Part shown: in pieces, positions 1 through 10,439 of the stretch
Layout: every line of letters starts with the position of its first letter
Numbering within the stretch: the stretch's first letter is position 1
Assembly: GCA_963682025.1 (NCBI GenBank)
Contig: OY821518.1
Coordinates: forward strand, 237,645,800-237,709,799
Source: Cordilura impudica
Taxonomy: Eukaryota; Arthropoda; Insecta; Diptera; Scathophagidae
Length of the DNA stretch: 64,000 bases
Direction: 5' to 3'
Made by a program: the position numbers and the translations under genes
Notes under the pieces: generated by a model
What the model was told of the DNA's origin: nothing
Databases searched by the model: none
Seen by the model: the letters and a program-made list of their open reading frames with translations, nothing else

Positions 1-671
1 ACTAATTAGATATAGAAAATAAGCATAAACCAAATTTGAGTGACATTGTTATTCATTTTTTTGCCTTCGAATATGAAGCAGTTCATATCGGATGTTATAT
101 TTATATTTATGCTATATTTATCCTGACCATATTTGGAAAGGTCACTTATATCTTGCAAAAACATATCCAAACCTAATTTCAGAAAGATCTATGCAATATT
201 TTTGTTTTTGATAGGGTTACGTGAAGATTGGGAATCAGCTTCATGTGGGGGCTATGACTAAGAATTGTTTTATAGAGCTTATTTTTGGTCAACGCATGTA
301 ATAAACATACAAAAACCCAATATGATAGAAATCTATATGATAATTTGGATATTATGGGAATTTAAATCGATCTCATGGGGGTTATTTGTATGAGGACTAC
401 GTCTGAACATGAATCGATTTTCACCAATTTCAATAGCTTTCATCCTATGGCCGATGAAATCGTATATACTAAATTGCAAAAAAATATATTGATATTTGCG
501 AATTGTAGTTTGATTACAAGGTTTACATGGACACACAGACGGTTGGATGAAAGACAGACGGACGGACATCGCTAAATCGATTCAGAAAATGAGTCGAACG
601 TTAGTTGGTAGTTTCAAACATCAGCAAAAAGTTATTATACCCTGACCACATAGTGGTATATGATATAAAAA
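1..671 (+). repeat. Family A repeat, copy 1 (5' end outside window)
   Basis: The sequence matches the complete copies at 721-1486 and 44323-45099 along its length and ends with the family 3' signature, ACCACATAGTGGTATA followed by a TATAAA-like tail. It carries the (GACG)n box ACAGACGGACGGACATCG near 552. Family A looks like a non-autonomous DINE-1/mini-me-type (Helitron-related) element of higher flies; that assignment is inferred from the (GTCY)n box and the common ends. It encodes no protein; short open frames here are random. Confidence 0.75.
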
Positions 672-720
672 AAAAATTAAGACGCAAACAAATTAACTGT
701 TACTTTTTACAACACAAAAA

Positions 721-1486
721 CAAGTAAGAAAATTATAGTCGGTCCAGACCGACTATACGATACCCTATACCATGCGTCTAGAGACCCTATCTCTCAGGCC
801 CAACTAACTGGATATAGAAAATAAGCATAAACCAAATTTGAGTGGGATTTTTATTAATTTTTTCGGCTGCAGATATGAAAAAGTTCATATCGTATGCTAT
901 ATCTATATGGGGACTAGGCCCAAAAATGGACCGATCCTGACCATGTTTGTAAAGTCTCTTGTATTTTACAAAAATATATACAAACAAAATTTGAGAAGAA
1001 TCAGTGCAATAATTTTGTTTTTTGATAGCTCTATATGGGGCCTATCACTAAACGTTATCCCATAGGGATCATTTTTGGACTACTGATTAATGGATGTAAT
1101 AAACACATACGAACCCAATTTGACTAAGATTTATATGATAATTTGGATCTTATGGCAATTTATGTTGATTTCATAGGGGTCATTTGTATGGGTGCTAGGT
1201 CTGAACATGGACCGATTCTCAGTAATTTCAATAGCGTTCATCCTATGGCTGATAGAAACTTATATATCAAATTTCATCAAAATATATTCATATTTGCGAC
1301 CTGCAGTTTGATTACAAGCTTTACATGGACACACAGACGGACGGACATCGTTAAATCGAATCAGATAGTGATTCTGATTCGATCGGTATAATTAAAGATG
1401 GGTGTAGGTCAAATATTTTTAGTTGTTACAAACAGCAGCACAAAGTCATTATACCGAAACCACATAGTGGTATAGGGTATAAATAA
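721..1486 (+). mobile_element. Family A element, copy 2 (complete)
   Basis: This copy runs from CAAGTAAGAAAATTATAG to GTGGTATAGGGTATAAA, about 766 bp. Just inside the 5' end is a near-perfect 24-bp palindrome at 734-757 (AGTCGGTC/GACCGACT), able to form a hairpin. The (GACG)n box lies near 1330-1350, before a block that reads like a degenerate mini-me core. It is in the same orientation as copy 1, separated by about 50 bp. Non-coding; class assignment is inferred. Confidence 0.75.
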
Positions 1487-1829
1487 ATTACAAGGTCCGG
1501 CCTAAAATTTTGAAAGATGAGAAAAAAAACAAGTAAGACTGTTAAATTCGGCTGTGCCGAATTTTTTGATACCCTCCACCTGAGTCTTAAACTCTATATT
1601 ACACCCAATGTTGAGTACGGCTACCATTTTTAAGCTTTTGCCGATACTGAAACATTAATGTCGAATACTAAAATTCGAATGATTCTTGGCTAAAAAGTAT
1701 TATTATTAAGAATAAGCTAATTTTAAAATATTTTTATCTGAATTATTTTTTATTATTATCTGCCTTACATTTAATACAAAAAAAAAAACCTTATTAAAAA
1801 CAGGTAAGAAACTAAATATTTAAACTTCT

Positions 1830-4800
1830 AATATTTAATTTTTAGTTTTTAATATTTAATTTTTCATTTCTAATTCAAAATTTTTAATTATTAATTTTAA
1901 ATTTTTTTTTAATTTTTAATTTTTAATTTTTAATTTTTAATTATTAATTTTTAATTTTTAATTTTTAATTTTTAATTTTTAAGTTTTAATTTTTAATTTT
2001 TAATTTTTAATTTTTAATTTTTAATTTTTAATTTTTATTTTTTAATTTTTAATTTTTAATTTTTAATTTTTAATTTTTAATTTTTAATTTTTAATTTTTA
2101 ATTTTTAATTTTTAATTTTTAATTTTTAATTTTTAATTTTTAATTTTAAATTTTTAATTTTTAATTTTTAATTTTTAATTTTTAATTTTTAATTTTTAAT
2201 TTTTAATTTTTAATTTTGAATTTTGAATTTTGAATTTTTAATTTTTAATTTTTAATTTTTAATTTTTAATTTTTAATTTTTAATTTTTAATTTTAAATTT
2301 AAAATTTTTAATTTTTAATTTTTAATTTTTAATTTTTAATTTTTAATTTTTAATTTTTAATTTTTAAGTTTTAATTTTAAATTTTTAATTTTTAATTTTT
2401 AATTTTTAATTTTTAATTTTTAATTTTTAATTTCTAATTTTTAATTTTTTATTTTTAATTTTTAATTTATAATTTATAATTTATAAATTATTATTTATAA
2501 TTTATAATTTATAATTTATAATTTATAATTTATAATTTATAATTTATAATTTATAATTTATAATTTATAATTTATAATTTATAATTTATAATTTATAATT
2601 TATAATTTATAATTTATAATTTATAATTTATAATTTATAATTTATAATTTATAATTTATAATTTATAATTTATAATTTATAATTTATAATTTATAATTTA
2701 TAATTTATAATTTATAATTTATAATTTATAATTTATAATTTATAATTTTTAATTTTTAATTTTTAATTTTTAATTTTTAATTTTTAATTTTTAATTTTTA
2801 ATTTTTAATTTTTAATTTTTAATTTTTAATTTTTAATTTTTAATTTTTAATTTTTAATTTTTAATTTTAAATTTTTAATTTTTAATTTTTAATTTTTAAT
2901 TTTTAATTTTTAATTTTTAATTTATAATTTTTAATTTTTAATTTTTAATTTTTAATTTTTAATTTTTAAATTTTAATTTTTAATTTTTAATTTTTAATTT
3001 TTAATTTTTAATTTTTAATTTTTAATTTTTAATTTTTAATTTTTAATTTTTAATTTTTAATTTTTAATTTTTAATTTTTAATTTTTAATTTTTAATTTTT
3101 AATTTTTAATTTTTAATTTTTAATTTTTAATTTTTAATTTTTAATTTTTAATTTTTAATTTTTAATTTTTAATTTTTAATTTTTAATTTTTAATTTTTAA
3201 TTTTTAATTTTTAATTTTTAATTTTTAATTTTTAATTTTTAATTTTTAATTTTTAATTTTTAATTTTTAATTTTTAATTTTTAATTTTTAATTTTTAATT
3301 TTTAATTTTTAATTTTTAATTTTTAATTTTTAATTTTTAATTTTTAATTTTTAATTTTTAATTTTTAATTTTTAATTTTTAATTTTTAATTTTTAATTTT
3401 TAATTTTTAATTTTTAATTTTTAATTTTTAATTTTTAATTTTTAATTTTTAATTTTTAATTTTTAATTTTTAATTTTTAATTTTTAATTTTTAATTTTTA
3501 ATTTTTAATTTTTAATTTTTAATTTTTAATTTTTAATTTTTAATTTTTAATTTTTAATTTTTAATTTTTAATTTTTAATTTTTAATTTTTAATTTTTAAT
3601 TTTTAATTTTTAATTTTTAATTTTTAATTTTTAATTTTTAATTTTTAATTTTTAATTTTTAATTTTTAATTTTTAATTTTTAATTTTTAATTTTTAATTT
3701 TTAATTTTTAATTTTTAATTTTTAATTTTTAATTTTTAATTTTTAATTTTTAATTTTTAATTTTTAATTTTTAATTTTTAATTTTTAATTTTTAATTTTT
3801 AATTTTTAATTTTTAATTTTCAATTTTTAATTTTTAATTTTTAATTCTTAATTTTTAATTTTTAATTTTTAAATTTTATTTTTTATTTTTTATTTTAAAT
3901 TTTTAATTTTTAGTTTTTAAATTTTAATTTTTAATTTTTAATTTTTTGATTTTTTGATTTTTAATTTTTAATTTTTAATTTTTAATTTTTAATTTTTAAT
4001 TTTTAATTTTTAATTTTTAATTTTTAATTTTTAATTTTTAAATTTTAATTTTTAATTTTTAATTTTAAATTTTTAATTTTTATTTTTTATTTTTTATTTT
4101 AAATTTTTAATTTTTAATTTTTAATTTTTAATTTTTAATTTTTAATTTTTAATTTTTAATTTTTAATTTTTAATTTTTAATTTTTAATTTTTAATTTTTA
4201 ATTTTTAATTTTTAATTTTTAATTTTTAATTTTTAATTTTTAATTTTTAATTTTTAATTTTTAATTTTTAATTTTTAATTTTCAATTTTTAATTTTTAAT
4301 TTTTAATTCTTAATTTTTAATTTTTAATTTTTAAATTTTATTTTTTATTTTTTATTTTAAATTTTTAATTTTTAGTTTTTAAATTTTAATTTTTAATTTT
4401 TAATTTTTAATTTTTTGATTTTTTGATTTTTAATTTTTAATTTTTAATTTTTAATTTTTAATTTTTAATTTTTAATTTTTAATTTTTAATTTTTAATTTT
4501 TAATTTTTAATTTTAAATTTTTAATTTTTATTTTTTATTTTTTATTTTAAATTTTTAATTTTTAATTTTTAGTTTTTAAATTTTAATTTTTAATTTTTAA
4601 TTTTTAATTTTTAATTTTTAATTTTTAATTTTTAATTTTTAATTTTTAATTTTTAATTTATAATTTTTAATTTTTTGATTTTTAATTTTTAATTTTTAAT
4701 TTTTAATTTTTAATTTTTAATTTTTAATTTTTAATTTTTAATTTTTAATTTTTAATTTTTAATTTTTAATTTTTAATTTTTAATTTTTAATTTTTAATTT

Positions 4801-5595
4801 TTAATTTTTAATTTTTAATTTTTAATTTTTAATTTTTAATTTTTAATTTTTAATTTTTAATTTTTAATTTTTAATTTTTAATTTTTAATTTTTAATTTTT
4901 AATTTTTAATTTTTAATTTTTAATTTTTAATTTTTAATTTTTAATTTTTAATTTTTATTTTTAATTTTTAATTTTTAATTTTTAATTTTTAATTTTTAAT
5001 TTTTAATTTTTAATTTTTAATTTTTAATTTTTAATTTTTAATTTTTAATTTTTAATTATTAATTGTTAATTTTTAATTTTTAATTTTTAATTTTTAATTT
5101 TTAATTTTTAATTTTTAATTTTTAATTTTTAATTTTTAATTTTTAATTTTTAATTTTTATTTTTTAATTTTTAATTTTTAATTTTTAATTTTTAATTTTT
5201 AATTTTTAATTTTTAATTTTTAAATTTAAAATTTTAATTTTTAATTTTTAAATTTTAATTTTTAATTTTTAATTTTTAATTTTTAATTTTTAATTTTTAA
5301 TTTTTAATTTTTAATTTTTAATTTTTAATTTTTAATTTTTAATTTTTAATTTTTAATTTTTAATTTTTAATTTTTAATTTTTAATTTTTAATTTTTAATT
5401 TTTAATTTTTAATTTTTAATTTTTAATATTTAATTTTTAATTTTTAATATTTAATTTTTAATTTTTTAATTTTTAATTTTTAATTTTTAATTTTTAATAT
5501 TTAATTTTTAATTTTTAATTTTTAATTTTTAATTTTTAATTTTTAATTTTTAATTTTTAATTTTTAATTTTTAATTTTTAATTTTTAATTTTTAA
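1830..5595 (+). repeat. AATTTTT heptanucleotide satellite array
   Basis: The array is about 3.8 kb of the 7-bp unit AATTTTT with scattered variants (AATTTTG, AATTTTC, AAATTTT, AATATTT). It contains long homogeneous runs (for example 3000-3800 and 4690-5150) and one block of a different heptamer at 2463-2748. Landmark variants recur in the same order at 3821-3948 and 4283-4417, which shows a segmental duplication inside the array. It lies inside family B copy 1. Confidence 0.95.
2463..2748 (+). repeat. AATTTAT variant block inside the satellite
   Basis: About 40 tandem copies of AATTTAT, nearly without error, are embedded in the AATTTTT array. One substitution in the unit has been spread locally, as expected from slippage or gene conversion within an array. 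The borders are sharp on both sides. Confidence 0.95.
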
Positions 5596-5842
5596 ATTTT
5601 CATTTTTCATTTTTAATTTTTAAATTTTCATTTTCCATTTTTCAATTTTCATTTTCCATTTTTCATTTTTAATTTTTCAATTTTCATTTTCCATTTTTCA
5701 ATTTTCTTTTTTCATTTTCCATTTTTCATTTTCTATTCTCCATTTTTCGTTTTCTATTTTTCATTTTCCGTTTTTCATTTTCCATTTTCCATTCTCCATT
5801 TTCCGTTTTCATTTTCCATTTTTCATTTTCCATTTTTTTTAA
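5596..5842 (+). repeat. CATTTTC/CATTTTT degenerate tandem repeat
   Basis: A C-containing derivative of the satellite (CATTTTC, CATTTTT, CGTTTTC units) forms the edge of the array next to the unique 3' block. The reverse complement (GGAAAATG/AAAAATG units) occupies the equivalent place in the second family B copy at 52095-52360, so this border was present before the two copies separated. Confidence 0.85.
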
Positions 5843-6383
5843 TTTTAATTTTTTCTTTCATATTGGCGATTTTTTTTTATTATAACGTGATAACGATAAA
5901 AAAATATGTGGCAATACTACTAACATGAGCTATGTTATTGTGTTTTTTGGTATTGTTAATATATGTATATGTATAATTTTTTGCGGCATTTTTTTTATGT
6001 TGTTGTACAATTATAATGTTCAACCACTAACCTGTTACAACAAACACACTGGGTTTTATGTTTTTTTTAGAGGTATCTACATATTTTTGCACGTATCTAA
6101 TCACGATGATGCCCGATTTAGCCAATTTTCAACAACAACCTGCTGGGAATTATGGCAAATGATATTTTTGTAACCTTATGTAGTTGGATGGCTTTTTTTG
6201 TGAATGAGCGTGATTTCAACAGACAGACGGACAGACGGACATCGCTATATCGACTCGAGCTGTGATAAGGATCAAGAATATATATATACTTTATGGGGTC
6301 GGAAATCAGTTTTTCGATGCGTTACAAACGGAATGACAAACCTATATATACCCTCTGCCACTGACGTGTGAAGGGTATAAAAA

Positions 6384-6591
6384 GTCACGTGTATCAGCGT
6401 TTTGAAATTCTTAATAAAATTCTTAATAAATGCAAAATTAACCCTAAGCTCTCTTTTGTCGTGTCTTATTTCTGACTTTCTGGTTGAATTTTCCGTTTTG
6501 ATGTATTTAGGGACTTGCGGAATATTTTAACCTCTTAAGTCCCTGCTTAATGGTGCTTTTTGCTCTCACCAGAGCTGGGAAACTTTAACTC
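6384..6591. other. No recognised feature
   Basis: Short AT-rich interval with an imperfect local repeat (CTTAATAAAATTCTTAATAA near 6410). I see no coding frame or repeat that recurs elsewhere in the window. Confidence 0.4.
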
Positions 6592-6931
6592 CCCATCCAT
6601 TAATCAGTAGTCCAAAAATGATCCCTATTGGACAACTCGTAGTCATAGGCCCCATATAGAGCTGCTTCCCGATCTTCACTTAAATCTATCAAAAAACAAA
6701 AATATTCCACAGATTTTTCTCAAATTTGGTTTGTGTATATTTTTTAAAAATATGGCCAGGATCGGTCCATTTTTCGACCTAGTCCCCACATAAATATAGT
6801 TTCAGATATAAACTTTTTAATATCCGAAGGAAAACAAATTAATAACAATGCCACTCAAATTTAGTTTATGCTTATTTTCTATACCCACTTAGTTGGACCG
6901 AAGAGATAAGATAGTTTTCTTACTTGTTTAA
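6592..6931 (-). repeat. Family A fragment (5' half), minus strand
   Basis: The reverse complement matches the first half of family A, from the terminal AACAAGTAAGAAAACTA at 6931 to the block around TTAATCAGTAGTCC. The (GACG)n box and 3' end are missing, so it is a truncated copy. Confidence 0.7.
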
Positions 6932-8451
6932 ATATGTTGAATTACGAATTTTTTACCATTTTAACATTGGGAATGTTTATGCGAGCTTTAGAGAGCCCCA
7001 CTGTATATAACTAGTGTCGAAATGGGATGGATTGTCACATATAGAGGGCGCTGTATTAATTTAAGGCTTTCTTTTTCAATGACATTTTCCTGTCAATTTG
7101 TTCTAACGCAATTTTGTACTCGTTTTTCATCATTGTTGGACGCTTGGAAGGTAATGACCCCTTATTCATTGTTAAACTAAATTTTAATTTTCTTTTTATT
7201 GTATTCATCTTTAAAAAGAGAAAATAATAAAAGGAAAATCTGTCCGTCTGTCCGTTAAAAATGTTAATGTCTAATAGAAATAACCTCTGTAGTATCCCCA
7301 TTACTTGTATGATTAAAAAATAATTTTAATTGTATTTTAATTAATTAAATTTTTAGTGCACTCATTGGACTAAAATGACCTACAACTATTTTAATTAGAA
7401 TAATTTCAATGAAATTGTAATATGATTCTGGGGATTATTCAAATAAATTTAATATAGAGCTGAGCCCATTGTGTTAACCATTTCAAAAAAATAGCAATAC
7501 AATTTATGTGTTTTTCCTTATTCAATTTTCATATAAAATGTTTTATGTGCTTCAAATATAACATGTTCTTCCATGTACATAAACACTTGAACATTAATAA
7601 TATTATATGTTCCTAAATATACATTTCGCTCTGTGTTTATACTTATTCAGTTAGTATTGTCTTATAAAATAAACATTCACACATTGCACATATCCGTTTG
7701 CTTGATTTAAATGCTATAAAAAAAAAACGTTAACTTATACATATTTATTCGCATACGATAATGCACAGAAAGAAATTCGCTAACCAGATCGTTCTTAAGT
7801 TTAGCAACTGTATTTTTATTGTATCAACAGAAATTTAAGAGGAGCTAAACATTTTATATTACAATAACAAATTTACTATTAAGACAACAGAACTCTAATC
7901 CTAAACAACTCTAAATTCGGTTATTAAATTCGATTTGCAATTCGGCTGGCTTTTTATTCATTAGCCACAATGAATCTGTTTTTGGTGTGCACGTTTCTTC
8001 CTGAAAAAAAAAAAACATAAAATAAACTTTATTTTAATACTTTACCAAGTGTATTATTTTTATATTTGTATGTATTTGTATACTGTTTATAAAAATATTT
8101 ATGTATTTGTGGTGAATGTTATGTGAAAACTTGAAAGTTTTCAACAAAAAAAATAAAAATAAGTTTACATTTATTTTTCATACTTCTAAAAGTCGCCACA
8201 ATCCATTTAAAGTAATTTTTTTGTAAAGTTCTTACAGTTTAAAGAACCTTTATCTTTTAGGAAAATAAAAATCTTAAAAATGTCAAAAGTATCAGATTAA
8301 ATTAAATAATTTTGGAACTTCAACCATATTCTATTTTATTTATGAAAATAATCAATTTGTTTGTGTACCATACCACAGTAGCTGCAAACAACTGCAACTA
8401 TCAACACTTAACGATTAGTTTTGAATTTAGACTATTATTATGCATTTTTTT
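6932..8451. other. AT-rich stretch without a supported gene
   Basis: About 1.5 kb with no coding frame I can support. The longest open frame (81 codons, minus strand near 7056-7301) is Lys/Asn/Phe-rich and looks like composition, not coding. No tRNA-like or repeat structure was recognised. Confidence 0.5.
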
Positions 8452-8981
8452 TATTTTAGCGATTTTTGATTTTTGCCGACTTTAGATTTTTGGCGATTTT
8501 TGGTTTTGAAGATTTTTGTTTTTGGCGATTTTCGTCTTCGTGAATTTCGGTTTTGGCAATTTTTCATTTTGACGATTTTTGAATTTGCCTCTCCGCCCAT
8601 ATTTGCCACGACTGTTCACATCTATAATATTAATAGGCTAGGCGATTTCTTGTTACCGATATTTTCTTCTACCGTTTTATCCCGATTTTGACCAAGCGGG
8701 CATTATTTGAAAGGTATATCTTTTTAGCTGTTCACCACATTTACAGATTTTTAAATTTTTTCCTTTATTTTGAGTAAATTGCATTTAAAGTTGCTACTAA
8801 CACATACATACATAAAATTATACATATGCTATGTGTATGTTTATTTAATTTGTTAAAGTGTTTGTTAATGAGTTTGTTATCTTCATTCATAATAATAAAA
8901 AACTAAAAAAAAGTGTTGGTTTGTGAATTGGCTAAATTGTGAAATAAAGTTGCCTAGAAATTGCACTCGAATTTCTGCTAG
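8452..8981 (+). repeat. Family D repeat, copy 1
   Basis: It shares a long core with 42833-43145, 43255-43690 and 46695-47066: a CCGTTTTATCCCGATTTTGAC block, then GTAAATTGCATTTAAAGTTG, a GTTTGTTAATGAGTTTG block, and the end GCACTCGAATTTC...CTGCTAG. The upstream half holds degenerate GGCGATTTT repeats. The other copies have TTCGAGCGCTGGAATCTGCTAG at the end; this one has lost the middle of that motif. Non-coding; the element class is unknown. Confidence 0.7.
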
Positions 8982-9070
8982 GAGGTAATTAATGTATTTA
9001 CTTAAAGTTTCAATACAGTTATTTTTATAGTATTTCATATTTTTCTGTGTAGGTGGTGATACTGCCACCG

Positions 9071-9107
9071 CACAGTGGACCATATTTTGAGAAGGCGGGC
9101 AAAAATC
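9071..9107 (+). repeat. Transib 1 left terminus, recombination-signal-like
   Basis: Heptamer CACAGTG at 9071-9077, 21-bp spacer at 9078-9098, then GCAAAAATC at 9099-9107, which matches the V(D)J nonamer ACAAAAACC at 7 of 9 positions. The same layout is found at 16790, 20382 and, with slightly longer spacers, at both ends of element 3. Transib termini are known relatives of V(D)J recombination signals; the nonamer reading is my inference. Confidence 0.7.
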
Positions 9108-9625
9108 ATTTTTTTAAAGTTATGTTTTTCATTTGAAAGTAAATACTAGTAAACCTCGGGAGCCAAAAAATTGTGACTCTATCTCAACCATATTACAGCG
9201 AACAGGGTCTTCGAAAATGGGCTTTCTCAATATTTTGCTAAAATTAAAAATTTCTTTGTAAATTTTTATTTTTGAATGACTGTAACTTTTTTGGCTTAAA
9301 AGATTTTGTAGTGAAATAAATTTTGTATAATTTTGTGGCTTCCATACTATTAATGGTAAAAATGTAAAATCACTGAGTCATTCCATTCCAAAAAATTTTT
9401 TAAAAAAGGTCCAAATTTTCCGAAAATCTCCTACTTAATAGAGCATAACTCCTGCCAGTCAAAAGCAGTCAGAAAATATCTTGCACTCTTCTATAGTCCG
9501 AACCCTCCCCTATACTCCTATACCCCATTATATACCCGCCAGTTTCCGCCCGTATGCATCAGAACAAGATTTCTGACCCAAGGTTAGATATTTTCTGCAA
9601 AATTTATGAATACAAAAGTTGTCCA

Positions 9626-9770
9626 CTATGTGGTTAGGATATATTAAGTTTGAGGTGATGTTTGTAACTGCCAAAAATATTGGACGTTTATCCATCTTTT
9701 ATTATACGGATCGACTCAAAAACACTTTCTGAGTCGATTAAACGATGTCCGTCCGTCCGTCTGAGTGTTA
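9626..9770 (-). repeat. Family A 3' fragment inside Transib 1
   Basis: The reverse complement matches the 3' third of family A: CCACATAGTGG-like end, a GTTACAAAC-type block, and the (GACG)n box (GTCCGTCCGTCCGTCTG on the plus strand near 9748). It sits between the subterminal region and the transposase and is absent from element 2, so it is probably a later insertion. Confidence 0.6.
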
Positions 9771-9992
9771 TGAATACAAAAGTTGGCCGTACCGGTGCAC
9801 CGCGGTGTATTTTTTTGCGTGTCGCTAGAGTTGTCAGGAGTTGTTATATACTTATAAAAAAGGGTTCAGATATAATGCGCTTAATTGTTACAGGTACATT
9901 TACATAGGTATCTTTCAAAAACATTAATAGTCTGAATTAGAGTTATATAGTTTAAATACCTGACAAAATGGGAAACAATTTAAATAACAGGT

Positions 9993-10355
9993 AAATGGTA
10001 AAAAAAAACTATTGCGACATAGCCCATTAAGATATGAGCAGGTATGCTTCACCTTTTAAAAGGGATTAGGGTGTGGGTTTTTATGCTTCTAAAAGTGGTA
10101 ATAAAAGATAAAATTTCTAAATGGTAAAAAAAAAACTATTGCGACATAGCCCTTTATGATATAAGCCGGTATGCTTCACTTTTTAAAAGGGGTTAGGGTG
10201 TGGGCTTTTTATGCTTCTAAAAGTGGTAATAAAAGATAAAATTTCTAAATGGTAAAAAAAAAACTATTGCGACATAGCCCTTTTAAATATGAGCAGGTAT
10301 GCTCATGGGGTTTGTGGGTTTTTTATGCTTCTAAAAGTGGTAATAAAAGATAAAA
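9993..10355 (+). repeat. Three-copy tandem repeat, 126-128 bp unit
   Basis: Three head-to-tail units start at 9993, 10119 and 10247. Each begins AAATGGTAAAAAAAAAACTATTG, contains ACATAGCCC and GAGCAGGTATGC-type blocks, and ends AAAAGTGGTAATAAAAGATA. The third unit has lost about 18 bp. They lie directly upstream of the transposase start at 10440, so they could be promoter-proximal repeats of the element. Confidence 0.9.
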
Positions 10356-10439
10356 AAATTTTATTTTACATAATTGCAAGAAAGAGTATTTATATTTATA
10401 ATAATGTTTCCACAATTATTATTCATTACAATTTGTGCA

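Larger units (their letters stand above)
1530..6383 (+). mobile_element. Family B element carrying an internal satellite, copy 1
   Basis: The 5' end is CAAGTAAGACTG with a perfect hairpin, AAATTCGGC at 1544-1552, a TGT loop and GCCGAATTT at 1556-1564. The 3' end is a conserved block of about 530 bp (5850-6383) ending GAAGGGTATAAAAA. Between them sits about 4 kb of 7-bp satellite. The 3' block has the dipteran mini-me arrangement: (GACA/GACG)n at 6221-6240, a conserved core, then (TA)n at 6278-6290. The second copy on the minus strand (51566-53336) has both conserved ends and the same kind of satellite inside, so the array is an integral part of the element. Starts CAAGTAAG and ends TATAAAAA are shared with family A. 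No protein is encoded; the open frame at 5925-6173 is not conserved coding. Confidence 0.7.

Noticed and set aside
1830..5842. Regularly spaced repeats that could suggest a CRISPR array
   Set aside because: The units are 7 bp with no spacers, in animal DNA inside a transposable element; this is satellite DNA.
5925..6173. 82-codon open frame in the family B 3' block
   Set aside because: Hydrophobic composition from T-rich DNA; the second copy (51566-52090) does not keep the frame, so it is not a gene.
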